From: Akkermansia sp. RCC_12PD | GTDB taxonomy: Bacteria > Verrucomicrobiota > Verrucomicrobiia > Verrucomicrobiales > Akkermansiaceae | Direction of reading: 5' to 3' | NCBI RefSeq assembly: GCF_036417355.1 | Contig: NZ_CP143889.1 | Location: 2,480,001 to 2,544,000, forward strand | Length of the DNA stretch: 64,000 bases | In this document: piece by piece, positions 38,543 through 47,690 of the stretch | How the letters are laid out: each line of letters starts with the position of its first letter | Numbering within the stretch: position 1 is the first letter of the stretch | The notes under the pieces: generated by a model | Seen by the model: only the letters and a program-made list of their open reading frames with translations | Databases searched by the model: none | Told to the model about the DNA's origin: nothing | Program-made: the position numbers and the translations under genes

Positions 38543-40963
38543 TTAATAGTCCTTGTCCGGCGGATAGTCGGGAGAGCGTTGGGGCACGGGGCAGCCGGGT
38601 TCAATGTCCCGTCGTTCCATCAGGATGGCCCGGGCTTCCCGCCGTTCTTTTGCTTCCTTGCTTTCCTTTTGCGCGGCTACAGGGACGGGTTTGCCGTCTT
38701 CCCCAGTGGGCTGAGGCTGAGAAGTGGAAGAAGCGGGAGCTTCAGGTAGCTTGTCTTTTTCCGGAGAGGAGGGAAGAGGCGTGTTTTTCATTTCGTCCTG
38801 CTTGTTCTTGTCCTGACTGCCCGGAGTATTCTGCTGATCCTTGTTCTGTTGATCCTTGTTCTGTTGATCCTTGTTCTGTTGATCCTTGTTCTGCTGATCC
38901 TTGTTCTGTTGATCCTTGTTCTGTTGATCCTTGTTCTGTTGATCCTTGTTCTGTTGGTCCTTGTTCTGTTGATCCTTGTTCTGCTGGTCCTTGTTTTGCT
39001 GATCCTTGTTCTGCTGGTCCTTGTTCTGCTGGTCCTTGTTTTGCTGATCCTTGTTCTGCTGGTCCTTGTTCTGCTGGTCCTTGTTCTGCTGGTCCTTGTT
39101 CTGCTGATCCTTGTTCTGCTGATCCTTGTTTTGCTGATCCTTGTTTTGCTGATCCTTGTTTTGCTGATCCTTGTTCTGCTGATCCTTGTTCTGCTGATCC
39201 TTGTTCTGCTGATCCTTGTTCTGCTGATCCTTGTTTTGCTGATCCTTGTTCTGCTGATCCTTGTTCTGCTGGTCCTTGTTTTGCTGATCCTTGTTTTGCT
39301 GGTCCTTGTTCTGCTGTTGCTGCTGTTTTTTCTTTTCTTCTTCCAGCTTCTTTTTCAATTCCTCCAGTTGCTTGCGGTATTCATCCAGCTCCTTGTCGTA
39401 GCGGAGCATTTCCTCCTTGTTGGCGGCAGCTCCTTCATGGGAGCGGTGGGCGGAAAGGGCATCGTCAAAGCGTTTGACGGCTTCCTTGATGTGTTGTTTG
39501 GCCTCCGGTATTTTAGCCAGCCGGGCGTCGATTTCCTTGATCTGATCGTCAATGGAGGCAGGCTGGGGCGGCGTCTGTTTTTCCTCCGACCTGGAGAAGG
39601 TCATGGACGTTTTGGCCTTGGCAGCTTCCATGTTGCCGAGGTTGAAGTGGGAGTCCGACTGAAGGCTTCTGTTGGGAGACAGGAGCGCTTGGGAGAATGC
39701 TTCCGCCGCTTCCTTGGGATTACCGGCCTTTTGCTCCAGGCAGCCTTTGGCGAATTCCAGGGCCTGGCGCGTTTCTTCCGGCAGGTCCGGCAGGGCGATC
39801 ATGCCGTCTATGGCCTTAACGGCTTCTTCCGTCTTACCCGTGCGGATCAGGTCCGTGACGTTGTCCAGCATGGCAGTGTCCGCCCGGGCTTCCGTGCCCA
39901 GCAAGCCGGTGCAGAGCAGGACCGTTCCGGCCAGAAGCGCCATGCCGCGGCGTGAAGAACGGCGGAAGGAGCGCCAGCGGGTTCCGGCAATGAGGGTGAG
40001 GATCAGGCAGATGAGGGCGGGAACGGCAAAGATGATGTAGCGGTCGTTCGGGATGCGGCGCGTTTCCTCTTTTCCTTCCGTCACGTCCAGCCGTTCCGCA
40101 ATGTCTTTGACGAAGCGGTTGAGGGCGGCTCCGTCCGAGAGCTGCACGTATTGGCCGTCTGTCTGGTTGGCCAGGTATTGCAGGCTGTCCGGATTGAGCC
40201 GGGAGACGACATGCTGCCCGCGGCGGTCGCGGTATAGCCCGGAGGGAGAGTTTTCATCCGGAATGGTGGTGCCGATGGTGGTGCCGATGCCGGCCGTGAC
40301 GATGATGAGCTTGCTTTGCCTGGCGGCTTCCGCGGTTTTATAGGTGACGTTGACCGTGTCTTCCCCGTCGCTCAGGATGACCAGGGCGTTTTTGGAGTCC
40401 GCCTCCTTGTCGCGCTTGAAGGTTTGCAGGGCCAGGCGCACGACTTTTTCCAGGTTGGTGCCCCCCTGGGAGACCCATCCGAACTGGAGTTGTTCAATGG
40501 TTTCCTTCAGCGCGTTATGGTCGTGGGTCAGCGGCATGAGCAGGACGGATTCCCCGGAGAAGATGATGATTCCGAAGTTGTCCCCCGGCAGGGCGTCCAG
40601 CAGGTCGTAGGCGGCGGTTTTCGCCCGGCCCAGGCGGGACGGGGAGGCGTCCTTGCTGAGCATGGAGCGGGAGCAGTCTATGGCGATGAGGATGTTGCGT
40701 GATTTGGGCACTTCCTTTACTTCCGTGTAGCCGTCGATGGGGCGTGCGATGGACAGGATGCAGAAGACGGCCGCCAGCACGGAGAAGATGACGGGGAGCA
40801 CCCGGTGCCAGGAGGCCGGAGCGTGGACCAGTTCATGCCTGTAGTCCGGGGAGACCAGCACTTCCCATTTTCTGGAGCGGCGGCGCCACAGCCACCATGC
40901 CGCCGCTGCCAGCAGGGCGGGGAGGATGAGCGCATACAGAACGTTGGGATAGAGGAATGTCAT
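38543..40963 (-). CDS. BatB-like VWA protein fused to a TPR/NKDQQ-repeat BatC-like region
   Basis: An 806-residue protein. Two N-terminal membrane helices (about 8-25 and 57-72), a von Willebrand A domain with an intact MIDAS (DCSRSM, Asp96; GGTNLEKV; LSDGEDT), a third helix (309-325), then a second signal-like helix near 345-360 and TPR repeats (LEQKAGNPKEAAEAFSQALLSPNRSLQSDSHFNLGNMEAAK). The C-terminus is a Lys/Glu coiled coil (DEYRKQLEELKKKLEEEKKKQQQQQ), then 32 tandem NKDQQ copies and a Lys/Pro-rich tail. BatB and BatC are separate proteins in Bacteroidetes. Bat proteins are associated with aerotolerance and with MoxR ATPases. Confidence 0.82.
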   Translation of the reverse strand: MTFLYPNVLYALILPALLAAAAWWLWRRRSRKWEVLVSPDYRHELVHAPASWHRVLPVIFSVLAAVFCILSIARPIDGYTEVKEVPKSRNILIAIDCSRSMLSKDASPSRLGRAKTAAYDLLDALPGDNFGIIIFSGESVLLMPLTHDHNALKETIEQLQFGWVSQGGTNLEKVVRLALQTFKRDKEADSKNALVILSDGEDTVNVTYKTAEAARQSKLIIVTAGIGTTIGTTIPDENSPSGLYRDRRGQHVVSRLNPDSLQYLANQTDGQYVQLSDGAALNRFVKDIAERLDVTEGKEETRRIPNDRYIIFAVPALICLILTLIAGTRWRSFRRSSRRGMALLAGTVLLCTGLLGTEARADTAMLDNVTDLIRTGKTEEAVKAIDGMIALPDLPEETRQALEFAKGCLEQKAGNPKEAAEAFSQALLSPNRSLQSDSHFNLGNMEAAKAKTSMTFSRSEEKQTPPQPASIDDQIKEIDARLAKIPEAKQHIKEAVKRFDDALSAHRSHEGAAANKEEMLRYDKELDEYRKQLEELKKKLEEEKKKQQQQQNKDQQNKDQQNKDQQNKDQQNKDQQNKDQQNKDQQNKDQQNKDQQNKDQQNKDQQNKDQQNKDQQNKDQQNKDQQNKDQQNKDQQNKDQQNKDQQNKDQQNKDQQNKDQQNKDQQNKDQQNKDQQNKDQQNKDQQNKDQQNKDQQNKDQQNKDQQNKDQQNTPGSQDKNKQDEMKNTPLPSSPEKDKLPEAPASSTSQPQPTGEDGKPVPVAAQKESKEAKERREARAILMERRDIEPGCPVPQRSPDYPPDKDY
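38831..39310 (-). repeat. Tandem repeat: 32 copies of a 15-base unit encoding NKDQQ
   Basis: 480 bases made of 32 consecutive 15-base units, all in frame with the BatB-like gene. Units differ by synonymous changes (GAT or GAC for Asp, CAG or CAA for Gln, AAC or AAA-type third-position changes), while the peptide stays NKDQQ throughout. This is direct counting from the sequence. Long GC-similar arrays like this are prone to length change by slippage, so copy number in an assembly could be wrong. Confidence 0.95.
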
Positions 40964-40978
40964 GGGGGAAAGGGTGTG

Positions 40979-41965
40979 TTACGGGGCCGGGGTGGGTTTG
41001 AGCACTTGCAGGGACAGCCCCAGGAGCGTCAGCGCGCCGCCTGCAATGAGGAAGTACATGAAGTATTCTTCAATATGGCGGACGGTATGCACCTTGGCCT
41101 CGCTTTTTTCCAGTTTTCCGATGGAGGTGAACGCCTTGTTGAAGGAGGCCATGTTCTGGGCCCGGAAGTGTTCGCCGCCCGTGATCTGGGCTATTTTCCG
41201 AAGCGTGGGTTCGTCGAATTCGCTTTGCACCACCATGCCGTTGGCCAGGGTGCCATTTTCCGTGCCTACGGCAATGGTATAGATTTTGATGCCCAGCTTG
41301 GCCGCGTTTTCCGCCGCCACCAGCGGGGATATCTGGCCGGAGTTGGAGGCACCGTCCGTGACCAGGATGATGATTTTGGATTTGGTGTCCTTCCGGTCAT
41401 CCAGGCGTGTGGCCGCTGCCGCAATGGCGGAGCCGATGGCCGTGCCGTCCGCCTGGATCATGCGGAGGTGGAAGTTGTGGATGATTTCATTGACCAGGGC
41501 GTGATCCAGCGTCAGGGGGCAGAAGGATTTGGTTTTTCCGGCAAAGCCGACGATGCCGATGCGGTCGTCCGGCCTGCTGTCCACGAATTGGGTGATGACG
41601 TGCTTGGCGGCCACCAGGCGGTTGATGGGCATGCGGTTGAGCACCATGTCCGGCGTGTCCATGGAGTAGGAGAGGTCAAAGGCGATCATGATGTCAATCC
41701 CGTTGACGGTGCGGAAGCTTTTGTCTTCCACTTTTTGCGGGCGCGCCAGCGCGATGGCGATGGCGGCGGCGGCCAGCACGAAGCAGACGGCCCCGATTTT
41801 CCCGGCCAGGGAATGGGGAGTGCGGGCCAGGGGCGCGATGAAGCGCACTGTGGGGTAGGTGATGGAACCTTCCGCGCCGCGCCTGCGGCGGAGGATCAGG
41901 AGGCACAAGATGAAGGGAAGGACGTAGAGCCATTCAGGTTGTGCGAATTGGAAGTGTTCCATCAT
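40979..41965 (-). CDS. BatA-like VWA domain protein
   Basis: A 328-residue membrane protein of the BatA group. Two helices near the N-terminus (about 10-25 and 55-75), a VWA domain with MIDAS motif DLSYSMD (Asp97) and downstream VTDGASNSGQI, and a C-terminal helix (about 300-320). N-terminal YPTVRFIAPLA matches BatA/BatB openings. It is likely to bind a divalent metal and partner proteins at the inner membrane. It follows the DUF4381-like gene by seven bases and precedes batB by 15 bases. Confidence 0.87.
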   Translation of the reverse strand: MMEHFQFAQPEWLYVLPFILCLLILRRRRGAEGSITYPTVRFIAPLARTPHSLAGKIGAVCFVLAAAAIAIALARPQKVEDKSFRTVNGIDIMIAFDLSYSMDTPDMVLNRMPINRLVAAKHVITQFVDSRPDDRIGIVGFAGKTKSFCPLTLDHALVNEIIHNFHLRMIQADGTAIGSAIAAAATRLDDRKDTKSKIIILVTDGASNSGQISPLVAAENAAKLGIKIYTIAVGTENGTLANGMVVQSEFDEPTLRKIAQITGGEHFRAQNMASFNKAFTSIGKLEKSEAKVHTVRHIEEYFMYFLIAGGALTLLGLSLQVLKPTPAP

Positions 41966-41972
41966 GGTGGGG

Positions 41973-42587
41973 TCAGCGTTGGTTGGTGCGTGCAGAAGGT
42001 TTTTTGACGATAAGGTCCGTTTCCTCCTGCGTGGTGCGGGAGGCCGCATCTATGTCGTTGATTAATTGGACTGTCCTGTCCGCCAGTTCGTTGACCATGG
42101 AGTCGTTTTCCGGGGTGTCCGGCTCGTATTTCAGGACGGCCATCCGGTCCAGCAGGTCGCGCGTGGGGCCTTGCAGTTCGGTGGAAAGTGCCGTGAGGGC
42201 ATCCGCCCGGCGGTTGAATTCCTGCTGGGTTTCGTACAGGGCGGGGTCTTTGGTTTCCCCCACCAGGAATTTCCGCAGTATGAGGGAGAAGTCCACGGCG
42301 GCCTGCCTGAGGGACGGGTGTGTTTCCCGGAGCATGGTGATGTCCCTGACGGCGGACTGGGCCGGGGTCAGGGGAGCGGGGGCCGTGCGTCCCTTTTTGC
42401 GGATGAGCAGGATGACGGCGGCGGCCACGGCCAGCAGGATGGCGGCCAGCGCAAGCCAGATTCCCCATGTGTCCCAGAAACCCGCATGAAGATAGGCGTC
42501 CGGGGCCTGCGTTTCCATGAGGGAAGGGAAGGCGGGCGGTTCCGGAATGGCCGTGGGTGGTGGCTGGAAGGCGGTTGGTGCAGGCAT
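41973..42587 (-). CDS. DUF4381-like single-pass membrane protein
   Basis: A 204-residue protein with a Pro-rich extracytoplasmic N-terminus (residues 1-38), a membrane helix (about 43-62, LALAAILLAVAAAVILLI) and a helical cytoplasmic part. This layout and position between DUF58 and BatA fits the DUF4381-type protein found in MoxR operons. No catalytic motif is visible. Start 42587 gives 18 bases to the DUF58 stop. Confidence 0.68.
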   Translation of the reverse strand: MPAPTAFQPPPTAIPEPPAFPSLMETQAPDAYLHAGFWDTWGIWLALAAILLAVAAAVILLIRKKGRTAPAPLTPAQSAVRDITMLRETHPSLRQAAVDFSLILRKFLVGETKDPALYETQQEFNRRADALTALSTELQGPTRDLLDRMAVLKYEPDTPENDSMVNELADRTVQLINDIDAASRTTQEETDLIVKKPSARTNQR

Positions 42588-42605
42588 GGCGGAAGGAGGG
42601 GAAAT

Positions 42606-43499
42606 TTAGCGGGAGAATTTACGGGACCTCCGGGCAAAGAGGCCCTGAAGCGGCGGCATGAAGTTGTCCGTGGTCCGGAGGTCCAGGAAGTCGATGCCCA
42701 GGCGGCGGAAGTCCTGCGTCCATTTTTCCCGGTGCAGGTGTACGGAGTTGGCATGGGCGTCCCGGACGTCCTGACGGGAGAGGTTCAGGAACATGTTTCT
42801 GCCCGTTTCCGGGTCTTTCAGAATGACGCGCCCGGCGTCCGGCAGGTGAAGTTCCATGGGGTCCGCAATGCGGATGGGAATGAAGTCGTGCTTGAAGTTG
42901 AGCTGGCCCAGGGCCGCCTTGTTGTGTTCTCCCCAGAAGTCGCTGATCATGATGACCATGGCGGCTTTTTTCTGGGAGAGGACGAGCTGTTGCGCCACCT
43001 CGGAGATGCTTTGGTCCGCCCCGTCGTTTTCGCTGGCCACGATTTCACGCACGATGCGCAGCGTCTGTTTCATGCCCTTGGCGGGGGGGATGTAGCGGGA
43101 CTGGCGTCCGCCGTAGATGAGCAGGCCGCATTTGTCCCCGCTCTGGGCCGCGCTGAAGGCGAGCACCGCCGCGATTTCCGCCGCGTAGTCCAGTTTGGAG
43201 GCGCGGGGGGAGGCGGAGGAGGCGTAGTGCATGGAGCCGCTGACATCCACGGCCAGAATGACGGCCTGCTCCCGTTCTTCCCGGAAGCGTCGCACGTACG
43301 GAGACCTCATTCTGGCCGTTACCTTCCAGTCGATGAAACGGGGATCGTCCCCCGGCATGTATTCCCGGAAGTCGTCAAAGTCCAGTCCCTGGCCGCGGAA
43401 GCCGGACTGGTACTGTCCGGCGAAGTTTTCCGTGGCCAGGTGTTTTGCACGCAGTTCAATGCGGCGTACGCGCTTGAGAATGTCTGAGGCTTTATCCAT
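42606..43499 (-). CDS. DUF58 domain protein of the MoxR operon
   Basis: A 297-residue soluble protein. The family motif EYMPGDDPRFIDWKVTARM is present around residues 48-66, followed by a VWA-like fold (AVDVSGSMHYASS), so it resembles DUF58 proteins that cooperate with MoxR AAA ATPases in assembly of Bat or membrane complexes. The metal-binding Asp-x-Ser-x-Ser is present in this part. Located 99 bases after the moxR gene. Confidence 0.9.
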   Translation of the reverse strand: MDKASDILKRVRRIELRAKHLATENFAGQYQSGFRGQGLDFDDFREYMPGDDPRFIDWKVTARMRSPYVRRFREEREQAVILAVDVSGSMHYASSASPRASKLDYAAEIAAVLAFSAAQSGDKCGLLIYGGRQSRYIPPAKGMKQTLRIVREIVASENDGADQSISEVAQQLVLSQKKAAMVIMISDFWGEHNKAALGQLNFKHDFIPIRIADPMELHLPDAGRVILKDPETGRNMFLNLSRQDVRDAHANSVHLHREKWTQDFRRLGIDFLDLRTTDNFMPPLQGLFARRSRKFSR

Positions 43500-43598
43500 G
43501 AAGTGGTCCTCCCTGTTTGGGGGCAGTCAGGTCCGGCAGGGTATCCGCCTGATGCGGTCCGGATGGAAAAGCGGGCGGGGTACGCCCGCCTTGGGCCG

Positions 43599-44582
43599 TC
43601 ACGGTACGGGGACTTTCGTCAGGATGTGGTCGATGACGTCGTCCGTGGAGATGTTTTCCGCCTCCGCCTCATAAGAGAGCAGGATGCGATGGCGCAGGAT
43701 GTCATGGGCCAGGTCCTTGATGTCCTGCGGGGTGACGAAGGAGCGGTGGTGCACGAAGGCGTTGGCGCGGGAAGCCAGGGCAAGGTTGATGGTGGCGCGG
43801 GGGGAGGCGCCGGCGCGGATGAGGCCGCGCAGTTTCACGTCCACCGTTTCCGGGAAGCGGGTGGCGCGCACCAAGTCCACGATGTAGCCGCGCACGGCGT
43901 CGTCAATGTAAATCTGGTTGACCAGGTCACGGGAGGCGGCCACCTGTTCCGGCGTGGTGACCGGGGAGGTTTCCGGGGGCCTGGCGGAGCTGGCCATCAG
44001 GTCCAGCACCTGGAGTTCCTCTTCACGGGAGGGGTAGGTGACCACTACCTTGAAGAGGAAGCGGTCAAGCTGGGCTTCCGGGAGCTGGTAGGTTCCTTCC
44101 TGGTCAATGGGGTTCTGCGTGGCAAGCACGAGGAAGGGGTCCGGCAGGCGGTAGGTTGTTTCTCCCAGCGTTACCTGGCGTTCCTGCATGGCTTCCAGCA
44201 GGGCGGATTGCACCTTGGCGGGGGCGCGGTTGATTTCGTCCGCCAGGATCAGGTTGGCGAAGATAGGCCCTTTTTTGGCCGTGAACTGTCGTTCTTCCGG
44301 GTTGTAGATCATCGTGCCCAGAAGGTCGGCGGGCAGAAGGTCCGGCGTGAACTGGATGCGGGCGAATTGCGCGTGCAGCGTGCCCGCGAGTGCCTTTACG
44401 GAGAGAGTCTTGGCCAGGCCGGGAACACCTTCAAGCAGGACGTGCCCCTTGCAGAGAAGACTCAGGATCAGTCTGTCAATCAGGGCCTGCTGGCCGATGA
44501 CCACCTTGCCTACCTCCGTTCGGAGAGCAGAAATCCACGATGAGTTCGCGGCGATAATTTCGTTGAATTCTTGGGTGTCCAT
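43599..44582 (-). CDS. MoxR-family AAA ATPase
   Basis: A 327-residue AAA+ ATPase (MoxR/RavA type). Walker A is LEGVPGLAKTL, Walker B is LILADEINRAPAKVQSALLEAM, sensor 1 is ATQNPIDQEGTYQLPEAQLDRF, and the C-terminal lid has GASPRATINLALASRANA. MoxR ATPases act as chaperones that help VWA-containing proteins mature. First gene of the Bat cluster in the direction of transcription. Confidence 0.94.
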   Translation of the reverse strand: MDTQEFNEIIAANSSWISALRTEVGKVVIGQQALIDRLILSLLCKGHVLLEGVPGLAKTLSVKALAGTLHAQFARIQFTPDLLPADLLGTMIYNPEERQFTAKKGPIFANLILADEINRAPAKVQSALLEAMQERQVTLGETTYRLPDPFLVLATQNPIDQEGTYQLPEAQLDRFLFKVVVTYPSREEELQVLDLMASSARPPETSPVTTPEQVAASRDLVNQIYIDDAVRGYIVDLVRATRFPETVDVKLRGLIRAGASPRATINLALASRANAFVHHRSFVTPQDIKDLAHDILRHRILLSYEAEAENISTDDVIDHILTKVPVP

Positions 44583-44638
44583 GGTTCTCTAATAGCGGGT
44601 ATGACAGTCTGTCAGGGAATTGCGTTGAAAAATTTCCG

Positions 44639-46051
44639 TTATTTTCCAAGAGCGAATCCGGTTTTCAGGAGGAGGTCCTCCCGGAAATGGGGCGCCGTCA
44701 TCTGAAAGCCGATGGGGAGTTCCGCGCCGCCTTCCTTTACGGAACCGCATGGGATGGAGATGGCGGGCAGCCCTGCCAGGTTGGCTGGGATGGTGTAGAT
44801 GTCCGCCAGGTAGGTCTGGAGGTGGTCCAGGGCGGAGTCCCCGATTTTGGGAGCGGGCGTCGGGGAGGTGGGGCCCACGATGATGTCCGCCTTTTTGAAG
44901 GCTTCCGCAAAGTCCCTGGCGACCAGGGAGCGGACTTTCTGCGCACGGGAGTAATAGGCGTCATAGTAGCCGGAGCTGAGCACGTAAGTGCCCAGGATGA
45001 TGCGGCGCTTGACTTCCGGGCCGAATCCTTCCTCCCGCGTTCTGGAGAAAAGTTCCATGAGGCCGCTGGCATCCTGCGCCCGTTGTCCGTAGCGCACGCC
45101 GTCAAAGCGGGAGAGGTTGGAGGAGGCTTCCGCACAGGCGATGATGTAGTACGCGGCCACTACGGCGTCCGCATGGGGCAGGCGGATTTCCACGAGTTCC
45201 GCGCCCAGGCTTTCCAGCTGGCTGATCGTGTTCCGTACGGCTTCCGAGACGCCTGCGTGGTTGCCGGAAGTGAAGTATTCCGCGGGAATGCCCACTTTCA
45301 AGCCCTTTATGTCCTTTCCCAGCACGGCTTCAAAGTCCGGCACGGGCTGGTCTGCGGAGGTGGAGTCCTTGGGGTCGTGCCCGGAGATGGCCTGGAGCAG
45401 GATGGCGGCGTCTTTCACCGTTTGGGTCATGGGGCCGATCTGGTCCAGGGAGGAGGCGAAAGCCACCAGGCCGCAACGGGAGACGCGCCCGTAGGTGGGC
45501 TTGAGACCTACGATGCCGCAATGCCCCGCGGGTTGTCTGATGGAGCCGCCCGTATCGGACCCCAGTGCGGCAATGGCCGTTCCTGCCGCTACCGCCGCAG
45601 CGGAACCGCTGGAAGAACCGCCGGGAATGTGGTCCGGGGCGTTCGGGTTGCGGGTGACGCCGTAGGCGGAGTTTTCCCCGCTGGCGCCCATGGCGAATTC
45701 ATCCATGTTTGTACGGCCCAGGGGAATGCCGCCGGCTTTTTTCAGAAAGTGGACGGATGTGGCGTCATAAGGGGCCGTGTAGGGGGAAAGCAGGCGAGAG
45801 GCACAGCGCGTAGGTTGACCGAGAATGCTGATGTTGTCTTTGACGGCAATGGGGACGCCCGCCAGCGGGCTGGCTACGTCCGCCGCGGCTGCGGCCCGCA
45901 GGGCGGCCTCCCGGTCAAAGGATATATAGGCGTTGGTAGTTTTGTCCGCCTCAATGGCGTCTGCCGTCAGGTTGACGAGTTCGGCAGGGGTGAGTTCCTT
46001 GCGGCGCAGGCGGTCGCGCCATTCGGCCAGGGTACCTTGAATGCTTGACAT
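44639..46051 (-). CDS. gatA: Aspartyl/glutamyl-tRNA(Asn/Gln) amidotransferase subunit A
   Basis: A 470-residue amidase-signature enzyme that releases ammonia from glutamine in the GatCAB complex, allowing correct Gln-tRNA or Asn-tRNA formation. The catalytic elements are intact: IAVKDNIS (Lys71), [13 protein letters not shown] with the central serine, and [30 protein letters not shown]-terminal [17 protein letters not shown] and FAL G K ending agree with the family (about 480 residues). It follows gatC by 43 bases. No gatB is in this window. Confidence 0.95.
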   Translation of the reverse strand: MSSIQGTLAEWRDRLRRKELTPAELVNLTADAIEADKTTNAYISFDREAALRAAAAADVASPLAGVPIAVKDNISILGQPTRCASRLLSPYTAPYDATSVHFLKKAGGIPLGRTNMDEFAMGASGENSAYGVTRNPNAPDHIPGGSSSGSAAAVAAGTAIAALGSDTGGSIRQPAGHCGIVGLKPTYGRVSRCGLVAFASSLDQIGPMTQTVKDAAILLQAISGHDPKDSTSADQPVPDFEAVLGKDIKGLKVGIPAEYFTSGNHAGVSEAVRNTISQLESLGAELVEIRLPHADAVVAAYYIIACAEASSNLSRFDGVRYGQRAQDASGLMELFSRTREEGFGPEVKRRIILGTYVLSSGYYDAYYSRAQKVRSLVARDFAEAFKKADIIVGPTSPTPAPKIGDSALDHLQTYLADIYTIPANLAGLPAISIPCGSVKEGGAELPIGFQMTAPHFREDLLLKTGFALGK

Positions 46052-46094
46052 TGAAAATTTAGGGAGTGAACGGTTGAAGCGTGAAAGAGAGGAA

Positions 46095-46388
46095 TCAGGC
46101 GGATTCCACCACCTTGGGCGTGCGGAATTGGCTCTGGGACTGCTGAGGGGCGTTAGACAGGGCTTCTTCCTGGGAAAGTCCGGGCTGCGGTTCGTCCTTC
46201 CGCATGACGTCCATGGCCGGCAAAGGATGGTTCATCGGGGTTATCCCCTCCACGTCATAGGATTCCAGCTTGGCAATGTAGGCAAGGACTTTGTCCAGAT
46301 CCTGGGAAAACAGGTCCGTTTCCTCTTTAGTCAGGTCAATTTGCGCCAGCCTGGCAATGTAGGCTACGTCGATTTGAGGCGTACTCAT
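46095..46388 (-). CDS. gatC: Aspartyl/glutamyl-tRNA(Asn/Gln) amidotransferase subunit C
   Basis: A 97-residue Gat[74 protein letters not shown] is the characteristic belt sequence that stabilises GatA-GatB. Length matches. It is 41 bases after the coiled-coil protein stop and precedes gatA. No ribosome-binding site stands out. Confidence 0.93.
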   Translation of the reverse strand: MSTPQIDVAYIARLAQIDLTKEETDLFSQDLDKVLAYIAKLESYDVEGITPMNHPLPAMDVMRKDEPQPGLSQEEALSNAPQQSQSQFRTPKVVESA

Positions 46389-46429
46389 GGGTGGAAAGTG
46401 TGTAGTGAGGGTGAAGCCACGGGGCGGCC

Positions 46430-46762
46430 TTACTGTTGTTCCAGCAGGCGAATGATCCAGCAGAAGGAGGCGGCGATGGCGCAGACCAGAAGCCCCAGGA
46501 GCATGAAGTTTTCCCTCAGTTCCCGGCGCATGTTCGTGGCGCGGCCGTCACGGGCCACCACAGCGCGCAGGGCGCGGTTCTGGTTGCCTTCCCGGATGCG
46601 GTCGGGCGGAGGCATCGTGTTGCGGTCCAGCCGCATGCGGGTCTGCGGGGCCGGGCGTTTGAGAGAGGCTTCCAGTTCTTGGATGCGGAGCTCGATTTCA
46701 CGGGAGGCGCGGTCCAGCTCTGCCAGTTCGGAGGAACGGCGCTTGGCTTTTCTTTTGATCAT
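46430..46762 (-). CDS. Small coiled-coil protein with a C-terminal membrane helix
   Basis: A 110-residue protein: coiled coil at about 10-40 (ELAELDRASREIELRIQELEAS), a basic spacer, then a C-terminal helix (LLGLLVCAIAASFCWII), i.e. tail-anchored. No known domain recognised. It overlaps the stop of the upstream gene by four bases (ATGA at 46759-46762), so the two are probably translationally coupled and partners. The frame continues upstream but without support. Confidence 0.65.
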   Translation of the reverse strand: MIKRKAKRRSSELAELDRASREIELRIQELEASLKRPAPQTRMRLDRNTMPPPDRIREGNQNRALRAVVARDGRATNMRRELRENFMLLGLLVCAIAASFCWIIRLLEQQ

Positions 46763-47376
46763 GATGCGGAGGGGCTGAAGATCCAGATGAAGAAGAGGAT
46801 GATAAGGGCAATCAGGAGCAGGGGAAGATGGAAGGAAAGGCCCTGAAGGAATTGGGTCATGAATTCGCGCGCGCTGATGCGCACCTTGCTGGAGCGACGC
46901 ACGCCGGTAAGTACTTTGGTATGTTGCATGCGGGCGCACTGCTGGACAGCGTCCGCGAATTCCTCTTCGCAGCGGTCAATGACCTGCTGGCTTTGGTTGA
47001 TCAGGTTTTCCGTGTTTTCAATGGGCCATTCGTCGGGGCGCACGGTGCTGAGCATTTTCAGGTTACGGGTCATCGCCATGTGGATTTGCTCCAACTCGTT
47101 GCTTTCCTGGCGCAGGCTTTCCACTTCACGGCTGATGAGATCCGCGGCGTTCACCATGCGGTCGCCCAGTTCATTCTGCTGGTCCATGAAGCGGGCCTTG
47201 CGCATATGGATTTCCTCCAGGCGGCGCCGGGAGCTTTCCACTTCTTCCTTTTCCCGCCTCAACTGCTCCAGCCTGAGCTGGGCTTGTTCCATGTCGGAAT
47301 CCACCTGGTCCTCGGGATGGGGCGTATAGCCGGGTTCGGCGTCCATGCGGCGGTATTGGGCGTTGCTAGGTCTCAT
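46759..47376 (-). CDS. Coiled-coil protein with a C-terminal membrane helix
   Basis: A 205-residue protein, mainly charged coiled coil (about residues 25-150) with a C-terminal helix (LLLIALIILFFIWIFS), again tail-anchored. N-terminal segment is short and polar. The sequence EQAQLRLEQLRREKEEVESSRRRLEEI is typical heptad material. No family recognised. It is the first gene of the series leading into gatC-gatA and the MoxR/Bat genes. The start at 47376 was chosen by the end of coding-like composition; the frame extends to 47448. Confidence 0.65.
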   Translation of the reverse strand: MRPSNAQYRRMDAEPGYTPHPEDQVDSDMEQAQLRLEQLRREKEEVESSRRRLEEIHMRKARFMDQQNELGDRMVNAADLISREVESLRQESNELEQIHMAMTRNLKMLSTVRPDEWPIENTENLINQSQQVIDRCEEEFADAVQQCARMQHTKVLTGVRRSSKVRISAREFMTQFLQGLSFHLPLLLIALIILFFIWIFSPSAS

Positions 47377-47690
47377 ATGCGGTAAAGAATGTGCTGCAGC
47401 CCGTCTTCCAAAATTGCCGCCCTGCGGGCGCTTGGCGGGAACGGGCAATCCTTGCGCGTGCCATTATTTAACTTTGACAAAATAAATCAAGCCAAGAAGA
47501 CGGCAAAAAGAGATTTTTCCCCATGGATGCGGATGGTCATGGACAGCCGGAACATTTTTCCCGCGGATGACCGTGGCGGCAGGGGACTGACGGGGCTCCG
47601 CAGGACATTCCCGGCGGCTTTCCGCCAAAGGTGCGCTTCCACATGCTTTTTTTATGGTCAAGGGCATGGAATTGCTGGTATGTAAGGGAT

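Noticed and set aside
38849..39955. Plus-strand frame made of repeated ILVLL units
   Set aside because: It is the complement of the NKDQQ repeat and has no independent support.
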